From positions 62,001-126,000 of the forward strand of contig NZ_JAHXPB010000003.1 of assembly GCF_023147505.1 (NCBI RefSeq): a DNA stretch of 64,000 nucleotides. The letters run 5' to 3'. The position numbers and the translations under genes are program-made. Shown here piece after piece: positions 42,087-50,699 of the stretch. Every line of letters begins with the position of its first letter. Positions within the stretch are counted from its first letter, which is position 1. Source of the stretch: Brevundimonas sp. EYE_349 (GTDB taxonomy: Bacteria > Pseudomonadota > Alphaproteobacteria > Caulobacterales > Caulobacteraceae). The notes beneath the pieces were generated by a model. The model ran no database searches. It was not told the DNA's origin and was given only the letters and a program-made list of their open reading frames with translations.

Positions 42087-45000
42087 TCAGGCCGCCGCGA
42101 GTTCGGTCAGAAGCCGTTCAATGAAAACCGCATCATGGGGTCGGTCGTTGGCGGCCTCCACGATGAGACGGCCGTCGGACCAGCGCCGGTCATCGCGCGC
42201 GGGAAAGGCCGTCTCCATATCGCGTCGGCGCGCTTCAGCAATCCGCAACGCCGTCGCCTTCGGACCCGACACGATCTCGGTGACGCCGGCGTCTCGGGCC
42301 AGCGCCGCGAGGCGGCGGGAGGCGAACAGATCCTCCGCAGGGTCTGGAAGCGGGCCGAACCGATCCTCCGCCTCGTCTCGCAAGGCGTCGACGTCCTCGG
42401 CCGTTCCTGCGCGCGCCAGTCGGGCGTACAGATTGATGCGAACGGTCGCGTCGGGGATGTAGTCCGCTGGGAAGCCCCCGGTCGCGCCGACGTTCAGGCT
42501 GGGAGCCGCCTGATCGGGGCCGCGGTCGCCTTTCGCCGCAGCGAGCGCGCGCGCCAGAACAGACTGATAGAGGGCCGAGCCGATCAGCCTGACGTGTCCA
42601 GCCTGTTCTTCGCCCACCAGATCGCCGCCGCCGCGCAGGTCCAGATCGCGTCCGCTGATCGCAAACCCGGCCCCTAACCGATCGAGGGCTTCCAAGGTCT
42701 GCAGACGGGCTTCCGTCGTCGGCGCCATCGGCGCATCGGGATCCGAAAGCAGATAGGTGAAACCCTGTCGCCGCCCTCGTCCGACACGGCCACGAAGCTG
42801 ATGAAGCTGGGCCAGGCCGAAGCGGTCCGGCCGCCAGATCAGCATCGTATTGGCGCGTGGCACGTCGAGGCCGGTTTCGATGATGTTCGTCGCCAGAAGC
42901 ACGTCCCCCTCCCCGTCGGAGAAGCGGCTCATGACATTGTCGATTTCAGCGGCCCCCAGGTCGCCGTGCGCCGACACCACCGATAGTTCGGGCGTCAGGG
43001 TTCTCAGACGTTGCGCCAGGGGTTCGATGTCGTCAATTCTCGGCACGACGACGAAACTCTGTCCGCCGCGCGCCTTCTCCCGCATCAGCGACAGGCGCAC
43101 CGCGCCCGCGTCGAACGGGGTCATGAAGGTTCGGATCGGGCGACGGCGGGCGGGCGGGCTGGCGATAAGGCTGACGTCCTGGATTCCGACCAGGGCGCCC
43201 TGCAGGGTCCTCGGGATCGGCGTGGCCGACATCGACAGCAGATGCGGCGCCTTTCGCGCCAGGTCCGCCTTCATCTGGGCGCCGAAACGGTGCTCCTCGT
43301 CGATGATGACCAGCCCGAGTTCCTGGACCTCCAGCGCATCCGACGCCAAGGCCTGGGTGCCGACCACGATCCGCATGGACCCGTCCGCCAGCCCCGTCTT
43401 GACCGCCTTCGCCTCTGCAGCGTCCGCAGCCCGCGACAGATGTCCGATCTGGATGTCCTGGTCCTTAAAACGCTTCCTGAAGACCTCGAAATGCTGACGC
43501 GCCAGCACCGTCGTCGGCGCGACCACCATGACCTGCTTTCCGGCAAGGGCCACGGCCGCCGCAGCGCGCAAGGCGACTTCGGTCTTGCCGAAACCGACGT
43601 CGCCACAGACAAGCCGGTTCATGGGCTTGCCCGAGCCGAGATCGGCCAGAACCGCCTCGATCGCCTGCGCCTGATCTGGCGTTTCGGGAAAGGCGAAGCC
43701 GGCGGCGAAGCGCGCGAGCGCTTGACGTGGCGGCGCGATGGGCTCCGTCCTCAAGGCCGCGCGCGCCTCGGCCCGGGCGGACAGGGCCGCCGCGGCCTCG
43801 TCGATCTGGGCGCTAACCTTGGCGCGACGCTTGAGCCAGCCTTCGGTGTTCAGCCGATCCAGCGACACCGCGTCCGGCTCCGAGCCGTAACGCCAAATCT
43901 TGCCGAACTCCTCGATCGGCGCGAGGACTGCGCCCCCGCCGTGATACTCGATGCGCAAGACGTCGCGCTCCATCCCGTCGGCGGTGACGCATTCCAGCGC
44001 CTTCAGCACGCCAAGGCCGTGGTCTTCATGAATGACCACATCGCCCAGCCGAAGTTCAGTGTCCCCGAAAGCGTCGACGGAACCGGAAGATCCGCGCGCG
44101 ATCCGGCCGCCGAAGATGTCCGACGGGGTCACGACGACGAGACCGGCTTCCCGCTGTTGAAAGCCGGTGTCCAGGTCAGCGACAACAAGGCCGATCCGCC
44201 CCGGCGCGAGCGACGCGATCGCGTCCCAGTCCTCCAGGGCCACGGGCGCCTCGACGCCCTGGCGGCGAAGCAACCGCGCGAGACTTCGGTGCTCGTGCGC
44301 TAATCCCGTCAGGACCACGCGATCGCCCGCGTCACACCGGTCGGCGATAAAGCGTTTCAGCGCCCGCCCTGGCGCTCGCTCCAAGGCGAAGACGGGCGCC
44401 GACGCGAAGGTCTCGACGGCCAAGGTCGTCGCACCTTTCAAGGCCCGACCAATCTCGGCGTCCGACAAATAGACACGGTCGGGTTGGAGAGGCGGCGCGC
44501 CGTCGCTGAACCGCAGGCGGGTGTCATAGGCCTCGATCACCTGCGCGCCTAGGCGTGCGAACCGATCATCCAGACCGATGTCGGTCAGGATCGCCGGGTC
44601 GGCGAGGAAATCGAACACCGTCGTCGCGCGCGCCCCGTCCCGCGACGCCCTCGCATCGGGATCGTCGTGGTCGTCGCGCGCACCCGCGCCTGGCCCCCAT
44701 TCGGAGGCTGGCGTCAGACAGAGCGTCGCGGTCTCCGCCTCTCGACGCTGCGACACGGGATCGAAGGCGTGGATCTCGATGATCCGGTCCGCCTCATCGA
44801 GGGTCAGGCGATAGGGTTGGGCCGAGGCGGGCGGGAAGACATCGATCACCGCGCCCAGCACCGCATATTCGCCGGGCTCATCCACGCGCTCGTCCGCCGC
44901 GTAGCCCGCATCGCGCAGGAAGGTCTCGAACGCCGCGCGATCCAGCGTCTCGTCGGCCTTCACACGCAGGCGGGCGTCGATCCGTTCACGCGGCGGGGTG

Positions 45001-45392
45001 CGTTGCGCCACCGCGTCCGGAGAGGTGATCAGAAAGGTCCGACGGTCGCCCGTTTCGGCCAAGGCCGCCAAGACCGCCATTCGCCGGCCCATGCTCTCAC
45101 GCGAGGGCGCTGCGCGGTCATAGGGCAGGCAATCCCAAGGCGGCAGGACCAGAACTTCGGCGTCACCGACCATGACGGCGAGCGCGGCCGCGATCTCGTC
45201 AGCACGACGTTCGCTCGTTGCGACAAAGACGACAGGCTGCAACGGCGTCGTCTCCCTTTGCGCCAGTGCGGCTGCAACGGCCGACGCCGGCATCTTCCAA
45301 TCCTTCCGATCGTCGGGGCGAGGCACTGGCCCCTCGACCAGAACCTGTTGGCCCGTGGCGGTCATGTCGGGGATGTCGGGTGAGGCGATCAT
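42087..45392 (-). CDS. Mfd-type transcription-repair coupling factor paralogue
   Basis: A 1101-residue protein with nearly full Mfd layout. There is a UvrB-homology N-terminal module (VLPPWDCLPYDRAAPS near residue 85), a CarD-like RNA-polymerase-interacting domain (GDVVIHEDHGLG near residue 450), then RecG-type helicase lobes with GDVGFGKTEVA (Walker A, near residue 600), DEEHRFG (Walker B), SATPIPRT, and the QLRGRVGR motif VI, and finally a TRCF C-terminal domain. It is shorter and more diverged than the housekeeping Mfd, which I assume lies elsewhere. It is 87 bases downstream of the glycosyltransferase operon and on the same strand. The role is unknown; DNA repair or transcription displacement is likely. 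Confidence 0.85.
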   Translation of the reverse strand: MIASPDIPDMTATGQQVLVEGPVPRPDDRKDWKMPASAVAAALAQRETTPLQPVVFVATSERRADEIAAALAVMVGDAEVLVLPPWDCLPYDRAAPSRESMGRRMAVLAALAETGDRRTFLITSPDAVAQRTPPRERIDARLRVKADETLDRAAFETFLRDAGYAADERVDEPGEYAVLGAVIDVFPPASAQPYRLTLDEADRIIEIHAFDPVSQRREAETATLCLTPASEWGPGAGARDDHDDPDARASRDGARATTVFDFLADPAILTDIGLDDRFARLGAQVIEAYDTRLRFSDGAPPLQPDRVYLSDAEIGRALKGATTLAVETFASAPVFALERAPGRALKRFIADRCDAGDRVVLTGLAHEHRSLARLLRRQGVEAPVALEDWDAIASLAPGRIGLVVADLDTGFQQREAGLVVVTPSDIFGGRIARGSSGSVDAFGDTELRLGDVVIHEDHGLGVLKALECVTADGMERDVLRIEYHGGGAVLAPIEEFGKIWRYGSEPDAVSLDRLNTEGWLKRRAKVSAQIDEAAAALSARAEARAALRTEPIAPPRQALARFAAGFAFPETPDQAQAIEAVLADLGSGKPMNRLVCGDVGFGKTEVALRAAAAVALAGKQVMVVAPTTVLARQHFEVFRKRFKDQDIQIGHLSRAADAAEAKAVKTGLADGSMRIVVGTQALASDALEVQELGLVIIDEEHRFGAQMKADLARKAPHLLSMSATPIPRTLQGALVGIQDVSLIASPPARRRPIRTFMTPFDAGAVRLSLMREKARGGQSFVVVPRIDDIEPLAQRLRTLTPELSVVSAHGDLGAAEIDNVMSRFSDGEGDVLLATNIIETGLDVPRANTMLIWRPDRFGLAQLHQLRGRVGRGRRQGFTYLLSDPDAPMAPTTEARLQTLEALDRLGAGFAISGRDLDLRGGGDLVGEEQAGHVRLIGSALYQSVLARALAAAKGDRGPDQAAPSLNVGATGGFPADYIPDATVRINLYARLARAGTAEDVDALRDEAEDRFGPLPDPAEDLFASRRLAALARDAGVTEIVSGPKATALRIAEARRRDMETAFPARDDRRWSDGRLIVEAANDRPHDAVFIERLLTELAAA

Positions 45393-45479
45393 CCTGGCTC
45401 AACACCAAGGATCGGCCGGGGTTGCGCCCGCTTCCGTACGCCCGTCCCAGCAATCGCGACCGCGCGCGCCCGAGGCGCA

Positions 45480-46334
45480 TCAGAAGGGATCCGCAGGACC
45501 TTTGCGCGCGGCGGCGATCTCGTGCGGGGTAGGCGCGCGACGGATCGTCAATCGGTCCGATGACCAATCGATCAGGCCACGTTCCGCCATCGCGCGTAGC
45601 CAGCCGTCCATCGGCCAGATCGACCACTTAGCGTGAAAGCGGTTGGCGTTGGCGATCAGGGCCTGGAAGTGCTGCAGAGGCGGATCATAGCCCTCGTGAT
45701 GCTGGTGGAAGACCGGCGCGCCGCCGGCGAAGAGGAGCGGCAGGCCGTCTCGCGCGATGCGAAAGCCCAGGTCGGTGTCCTCGGCCCCGTAGCCGACATA
45801 GGCCTCGTCGAAGCCGCCAATCCTATGAAAGGTCGAGCGACGGAGCGCGAAGGCCAGCGACCAGAACAGGCCGGGATTGCACTCCAGTCGTTCGCCATCC
45901 TGCGGGAAAGGCCGCACAGGGTGGGGACGCCCGGCCGTCTTCAGCTCCGTGGTCGAGAGCGGCCCGGGCGGGATGGCGTCGGCGGGAAGATAGAGCACCT
46001 CCGGACAGACGACGGCGTCGTGATCGGCGAGCAAGGCCTTCATCCGGCCGCAGACCGCCGACGACACGATGCAATCCACATCCAGGAACAGGAGGACGTC
46101 GCCTGCGGCCGAGGCGGCGGCGAGATTGCGCGCGGCGGCCAGGGGCAAGACCCCGCCGGGCAGGCGTTTGACCGAGACCGGGAAGTCCAGCAGCGGCAGG
46201 GTCACGGGCGCGTCGCTCATGTCGATCACGATCAGTTCGTCGGGCGGCGACGCGCTCAGGCTCAGCCCCTCGACCAGCCGGTCCAGGTGCGCCTGCCGGT
46301 TGCGCACGAGCGTCAGGGCGGACAGCGTCGTCAT
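45480..46334 (-). CDS. Family 2 glycosyltransferase (galactosyltransferase-like)
   Basis: A 284-residue GT-A-fold glycosyltransferase. It has the nucleotide-sugar DxD motif in LLFLDVDCIV near residue 90, then GFDEAYVGYGAEDTDLGFRI near residue 190, the ED motif of the GT2/GT7 C-terminal galactosyltransferase type, and a following HQHHE. There is no membrane segment, so it is cytosolic or peripheral. It is the last of seven overlapping genes: its start overlaps the methyltransferase stop by four bases. Donor and acceptor are unknown. Confidence 0.82.
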   Translation of the reverse strand: MTTLSALTLVRNRQAHLDRLVEGLSLSASPPDELIVIDMSDAPVTLPLLDFPVSVKRLPGGVLPLAAARNLAAASAAGDVLLFLDVDCIVSSAVCGRMKALLADHDAVVCPEVLYLPADAIPPGPLSTTELKTAGRPHPVRPFPQDGERLECNPGLFWSLAFALRRSTFHRIGGFDEAYVGYGAEDTDLGFRIARDGLPLLFAGGAPVFHQHHEGYDPPLQHFQALIANANRFHAKWSIWPMDGWLRAMAERGLIDWSSDRLTIRRAPTPHEIAAARKGPADPF

Positions 46335-46912
46335 TGGCGGCTCCAGAGATCCAGCCGATAGTTCGGATGTCGCTCGGCGACATCCACCGTCATCATGTCA
46401 GACAATCCAATCCAGAGCCGCTCGACGGCCGCATCGGCGGTTTGGGGATAGTCCGTGTCGCCGGTCCAGTGGACGAGAAGGAGGCGCCCGCCCCCAACTA
46501 GGACCTGGGCGATGCGGCGCGCCGCCAGGTCGAGGTCGGCGTCGCTCCAGTAGTAGGCCACCTCGGACAGGACGACGAGATCCAGACCTTCAAGAACCGG
46601 GCAATCGCGGGGAAAGGCGGCGGTCTCGAACCGGACATTCGGCCGTTCCGACAGACGCTGTCGCGCCCGCGAAAGCGCGGTCGGGCTGACATCGATCGCC
46701 ACCAGATGATCGCAGATCACGCTGAGCCGTTCAGTCAGGACGCCGCCCGCGCAGCCCACCTCCAGGGCGCAAGCGGCCCGCCGCGAAGACAGCGCGGCGA
46801 TCGTGCGGTCGAACTTGGCCGCCTCATAGGGGCTGGAGGCCAGATCCCATGGATCGGCGTCGCCGGCGAAGATATCCTCGAAATAGGCCGGGGGGAGCGA
46901 GCGTTCAGCCAT
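46331..46912 (-). CDS. NodS-like SAM-dependent methyltransferase
   Basis: A 193-residue methyltransferase beginning PPAYFEDIFAGDADPWDLASSPYEAAKFDRTIAAL, the opening shared with the NodS family, followed by motif I ALEVGCAGG. NodS proteins N-methylate the free amine of deacetylated chito-oligosaccharides during Nod-factor synthesis. A deacetylase gene lies immediately upstream (8-base overlap), so an amino sugar is a plausible substrate here as well. The family match is to the NodS/phosphoethanolamine-like group in general; the actual substrate is unproven. Confidence 0.8.
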   Translation of the reverse strand: MAERSLPPAYFEDIFAGDADPWDLASSPYEAAKFDRTIAALSSRRAACALEVGCAGGVLTERLSVICDHLVAIDVSPTALSRARQRLSERPNVRFETAAFPRDCPVLEGLDLVVLSEVAYYWSDADLDLAARRIAQVLVGGGRLLLVHWTGDTDYPQTADAAVERLWIGLSDMMTVDVAERHPNYRLDLWSRQ

Positions 46913-47612
46913 AGGCGTCGCGCCGATACAGGGTGTCGGAGGCGGCGCGCAGACGCCCAGCCCGGTCGAGGCGGAACCCTCTGCCGAACTTCGGCGTCAG
47001 CTGGCTTTGATGGGCCGACAAGGCATAGGCCCTGAGGCCGGCGCTCAAAGGTCGCGTCGTGATCCGCACCTTCGCCCCGGACGAAGCCGCCCCCCATACC
47101 GCATAGTCGAACACCGCCACAGGCCGACGGGCCATCCCCGCCGCGTGGCGCGTGAGCCCGGCCGCCGCCTGATGATCACAATGCGGGTCGTCCGGCCCTG
47201 TGACGGCGATCGCATCCACGCGCCGATCACGGCACAGCGTGGCGAGGCGACGCGCAGCGGCCTCGAACATCGGACTGCCGGGCGGGGCAGGATGGGCGTC
47301 CATCCAATCCAGAAAGACCGGCGACGCGGCCGCCGACCCCGCCAGGCGTCGGACGGCGCGCCCCGCCTCCAGGCGTCGAAGCCGGACCAACCGTGCGCGC
47401 GAGGCCGCGTCGGGGTGATCGTGCGAGCCAGCGCCGTCGGTGAGGACCACGACCCCCGCCAGGCGTCCAGTCTCGGCGACTTGATGGATCAGAGCGCCAG
47501 CGCCCAGCGTCTCATCGTCGGCGTGCGGCGCGATGACCAGCCAACGCGCGGATCGCCAAGGCGAGCGTTCCAGCGCCAGGGTCGCCAACCGACCGGTCTT
47601 TGCGCTCACCAT
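46905..47612 (-). CDS. PIG-L/LmbE-family zinc deacetylase
   Basis: A 235-residue protein with the hallmark APHADDETLG near residue 28 (zinc ligands His and Asp plus the general base) and the distal zinc ligand in DPHCDHQAA near residue 145. Members remove N-acetyl groups from GlcNAc-containing substrates: GlcNAc-PI, mycothiol and bacillithiol precursors, or teicoplanin-type glycosides. It overlaps the acyl-CoA-dehydrogenase-like gene by seven bases and the methyltransferase gene by eight. In this operon it probably frees an amine for methylation or acylation. Confidence 0.88.
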   Translation of the reverse strand: MVSAKTGRLATLALERSPWRSARWLVIAPHADDETLGAGALIHQVAETGRLAGVVVLTDGAGSHDHPDAASRARLVRLRRLEAGRAVRRLAGSAAASPVFLDWMDAHPAPPGSPMFEAAARRLATLCRDRRVDAIAVTGPDDPHCDHQAAAGLTRHAAGMARRPVAVFDYAVWGAASSGAKVRITTRPLSAGLRAYALSAHQSQLTPKFGRGFRLDRAGRLRAASDTLYRRDAYG

Positions 47613-48706
47613 AGGGCGTCGCCCTCGCCCCAGAGATCACGGTCCAGCCAGGTCCGCCCCGCCTGGTCCTTCGCATAGTCCGGTCCTGCCTGCCTCAGAT
47701 AGAGGCTCAGATCACGGCTGATCTTGTCGATCCGCTCCCCGTCGAAGGCGCTGCGCGTCCCCACCGCCCGCGCCGCCAACTCCATGACATCCAGGGCGCT
47801 GCGTTCCACGACGCCCCGCGTGGCGCGTGCGAAATCCTCGGCGTCCGGCGCTTCGGACGCCGCCCGCATTGCGGCTTCGCGCACCCAAAGCCAAGCCGTT
47901 CGCGCGGCCACGACCGCATCGGCGAACCGCGCGCGCTGGATCGGATCGCCCCGCGCAGCCTCGGACAGGGCCTCGCGCAGAGCCAGGACCAGGCCTTCGA
48001 TTCCTCCCAGCTGCACCGCCGTGAAGCGCCATGCACCGGCCGTGAAGCGCGGCTCGCGATCATAATCGCCCGCACGCCCCAGCCGCTGTTCGGGCTCGAT
48101 CTCCAACCCTGTCAGATCATAGCGCCCGCTGGTCGTCGCGCGCATGCCGCGCACGCGCCAGCCGCTCAGGTCGGCGCGCTCCGCCTCGTCAGCCGGCACG
48201 ATGATCAGTTGACGAGCGCCCTGCTCGGGTTGGGCGGTGACGACGGCATGGCGCAAACCGCCCGCGCCCGTTGCGAACATCTTGGCGCCGTGCAGACGAT
48301 CGCCGATGAGACGAACGCCGGGCGGCGGCTCCGTCGCCCAGACGCCGAACCAACCGCCCTGAGCCAGAACGGCGCCGAGCCAGGCCTTCTGGCGCGTATC
48401 GCCATACCAATCGAACAGCGCCAGGGCGTTCACATGGCCTTCGAATAGTCGCCCTACGCTGAGATCGGCCCGCCCGACGCATCGTAAGGCGTCCATCAGG
48501 GCGAGCGCCCTGCCGGCCGGTCCGTCGTAGACCGTCCCGCCGCTTTCCACCGGCGCGAAACGTCGGCCCCAGCCCTGACGCGCGAGCAGGGTCATGCTCT
48601 CGATGGGATAGTGCGGCGAAGCGTCGTAACGCGCGCCAAGATCGGCAAGCCGACGTTCAAGGTCGATCAGCGGCGCCTTCCCGGCGGCCTTGGTCAGGTG
48701 GCTCAC
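47606..48706 (-). CDS. Acyl-CoA-dehydrogenase-like flavoprotein of a glycoconjugate operon
   Basis: A 366-residue protein of the acyl-CoA dehydrogenase fold: an N-terminal helical part with VGRLFEGHVNAL, a middle strand domain with GVWATEPPPGVRL and LHGAKMFATGAGG, and a C-terminal four-helix region. Unlike the enzyme at 32036-33163 it lacks the EPGAGSDAS and YEGTSDIQ motifs, including the usual catalytic Glu. It may use an unusual base or act on a non-CoA substrate. The start is a GTG at 48706 overlapping the upstream stop (GTGA), which fits the tight packing of the operon better than longer frames. Confidence 0.75.
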   Translation of the reverse strand: MSHLTKAAGKAPLIDLERRLADLGARYDASPHYPIESMTLLARQGWGRRFAPVESGGTVYDGPAGRALALMDALRCVGRADLSVGRLFEGHVNALALFDWYGDTRQKAWLGAVLAQGGWFGVWATEPPPGVRLIGDRLHGAKMFATGAGGLRHAVVTAQPEQGARQLIIVPADEAERADLSGWRVRGMRATTSGRYDLTGLEIEPEQRLGRAGDYDREPRFTAGAWRFTAVQLGGIEGLVLALREALSEAARGDPIQRARFADAVVAARTAWLWVREAAMRAASEAPDAEDFARATRGVVERSALDVMELAARAVGTRSAFDGERIDKISRDLSLYLRQAGPDYAKDQAGRTWLDRDLWGEGDALW

Positions 48707-49734
48707 GCGCGGCCTCGCATTTTCGATGCAAGGCCGAGCAGCCATTCGCCTGCCGCCTTCAACCCCTCGCCAGTGACGGCCTGGCGGTCGGACGCGCGCA
48801 GGGCCAGACTGCCCTCGAGGATCGCCGGCCATCGGGACGCCTCCGGCCAGTGGTCGAGCACGACCGCCGCCCCGGCGCGCGCCAGGGCGGCGGCCTTGGT
48901 CATCTGCTCGCCATAGGCGCGCGGCTCAGGCAGGCAGATGAACGGCTTGTCGGCCGCGATCACCGCATTCACCAGACCATCGCCCGCCGCGCCCACCACG
49001 ATCTCGACCTTGTCCATCTCCTCGGCCACGCTTTCGATCCAGCCGCGAAGCTGGAGGTTCGGCGGAAGGACAGGCGGAGAGGTGATGGGGCCGATGCCCG
49101 TCCAGAGCCGGTCGGGCGTCATGGCGGCGGCCTCGACCAGCCGCGCCCCGTCCAGCGGCCGCCCTCCGCGGCCATGGACGACCAGAACGCCTGAGCCTCG
49201 GCGGCGACGGGAGGCGTCACGGGGCGCGACATAATGCGTCTTTTGTCGAACCCAGTCCGGCGCGAGGCTGTCCAGGGTCTCGTGGAAAGGCGCGAGCAGA
49301 GCCGCCGCGCCCCGAAAGGCGTCGAGGTGGGCGGGGTCCGACCGATCGCCCGACAGCCGGACATAGACGACGGGCGTGGAGCAGAGCCTCGCCAACATCG
49401 CCATCTCCACCGAAACATCGATCACGACCAGCGCCGGCGACGTTCGGGCGATCCAGTCGGCGAAACGGGCCGCCCGCGCCCGGACGCCTGGGTGGTGATA
49501 GGGCGCATAATGGAGGGCGTCAGGTCTCGCCAGCGCATCGTCTCGGCCCGAGAAGGCGTCGTCCGCATCAGGTCGATCATCGTCCAGATCGACGCTGGCG
49601 ACGCCCGGTGTGCGCCCCGTCAATCCGGTGCCGAGCAGGACGAACCGCTCCGGCGCAGCGGATGCGATCTCGAGCGCCCGCTGGCGATGCCCGTCGCCCT
49701 GATGATGCACGTAATAGCCGATCAAATCGCTCAT
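48703..49734 (-). CDS. MurG-like (GT-B) glycosyltransferase
   Basis: A 343-residue protein starting IGYYVHHQGDGHRQRALEIA, which is the glycine/histidine-rich acceptor loop of MurG and related GT28 enzymes. The C-terminal half has GAAGDGLVNAVIAADKPFICLPEPRAYGEQ, which resembles the donor-binding region of UDP-GlcNAc transferases. It would transfer an activated sugar to a lipid or small-molecule acceptor. It overlaps both neighbours by four bases (ATGA and GTGA type). UDP-GlcNAc would fit the deacetylase next door, but donor identity is inference. Confidence 0.8.
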   Translation of the reverse strand: MSDLIGYYVHHQGDGHRQRALEIASAAPERFVLLGTGLTGRTPGVASVDLDDDRPDADDAFSGRDDALARPDALHYAPYHHPGVRARAARFADWIARTSPALVVIDVSVEMAMLARLCSTPVVYVRLSGDRSDPAHLDAFRGAAALLAPFHETLDSLAPDWVRQKTHYVAPRDASRRRRGSGVLVVHGRGGRPLDGARLVEAAAMTPDRLWTGIGPITSPPVLPPNLQLRGWIESVAEEMDKVEIVVGAAGDGLVNAVIAADKPFICLPEPRAYGEQMTKAAALARAGAAVVLDHWPEASRWPAILEGSLALRASDRQAVTGEGLKAAGEWLLGLASKMRGRA

Positions 49735-50699
49735 GCGGCGCCTGCATGACGCTGGCCTAGGTCGGCGCAGTCGGCCCAGGACCGCAGATTCAGATCGAGC
49801 GGCATCGGCTCCAACTGGGCCTCGAGAAGGGACAACCCCTGATCGCCGCCGGCGCGGGCGCGTTGCGCGCGTCGCCAGACCGCCCTCCGCCGCCAGTGTC
49901 GGAAGTCCGGCGCCAGGATCGGATCGCCGTCGCGCGCCTGGACGAAGAGGCGCGCCATGTGCTCAGCCATGCCGCCGGCGGCGCGCCCCGTAAGGCGGGG
50001 CGAGACCCGCGTCCAGACCGAGAGGGGATGGACAAGCCGTGCGCCCTTGGCCTGGGCCGCGATCACAAGCCCCCTATCCTCCCCCGTCGGCAGCTCCGGC
50101 ACGCCACCAGCTTGCCGATAGGCCTCGGCGGTGATGGCGAGGCTAGCGCCGGTATGGTCGCCATGGCGTGGCGACGGATCGTGTGGCGACGGGTCAAGAT
50201 CGTCCTCGATGGCGCGGACGGCGGCCCAATAGGCGTCCCATACCTGCTGCAAGGCGACCATCGATCGCGGGAGGTCTTCAGCCTCGTCGATCACCAGCCG
50301 TCCGCCGACCATGTCCGCGCCCGTGGAGAGGGCGGCGAGATTGGCCGATAACCAGGTCCGCGGCGGGCGGGCGTCGGCGTCCGTCGAGATGAGAACCCCG
50401 CCCGGCGCCGATCCCAAACGCGCAAGACCGGCGCCCATGGCCGCGCGCCGCGCGGCGCCGGCGTGGGCGCGATGGGGCGCGAACCATTCCACCTCGACGC
50501 GGACGTCCAGCCGCTCCCGCCAGCGGTCAGCCGCCTCCTGCACGACCTCGACCGAACCATCGGTGGAGTTATTGATGCAGACGGCGACGGGTATGGGCCC
50601 GCGATAATCCTGGGCCGCAAGCGCCGCCAGCAGGACGGGAAGACGCTGCTTTTCGTTTCGGGCGGGCACGCAAACGCAAAAACGCAAAGACGACGTCAT
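49731..50699 (-). CDS. Family 2 glycosyltransferase
   Basis: A 322-residue GT-A-fold enzyme. It has CVCVPARNEKQRLPVLLAAL at the start, a nucleotide-sugar DxD in STDADARPP near residue 107, and an acidic PTGEDRGL motif near residue 205 corresponding to the ED catalytic region. There is no transmembrane anchor. It shares four bases with the GT4 gene (50696-50699) and four with the MurG-like gene (49731-49734). The substrate is unknown. Confidence 0.85.
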   Translation of the reverse strand: MTSSLRFCVCVPARNEKQRLPVLLAALAAQDYRGPIPVAVCINNSTDGSVEVVQEAADRWRERLDVRVEVEWFAPHRAHAGAARRAAMGAGLARLGSAPGGVLISTDADARPPRTWLSANLAALSTGADMVGGRLVIDEAEDLPRSMVALQQVWDAYWAAVRAIEDDLDPSPHDPSPRHGDHTGASLAITAEAYRQAGGVPELPTGEDRGLVIAAQAKGARLVHPLSVWTRVSPRLTGRAAGGMAEHMARLFVQARDGDPILAPDFRHWRRRAVWRRAQRARAGGDQGLSLLEAQLEPMPLDLNLRSWADCADLGQRHAGAA

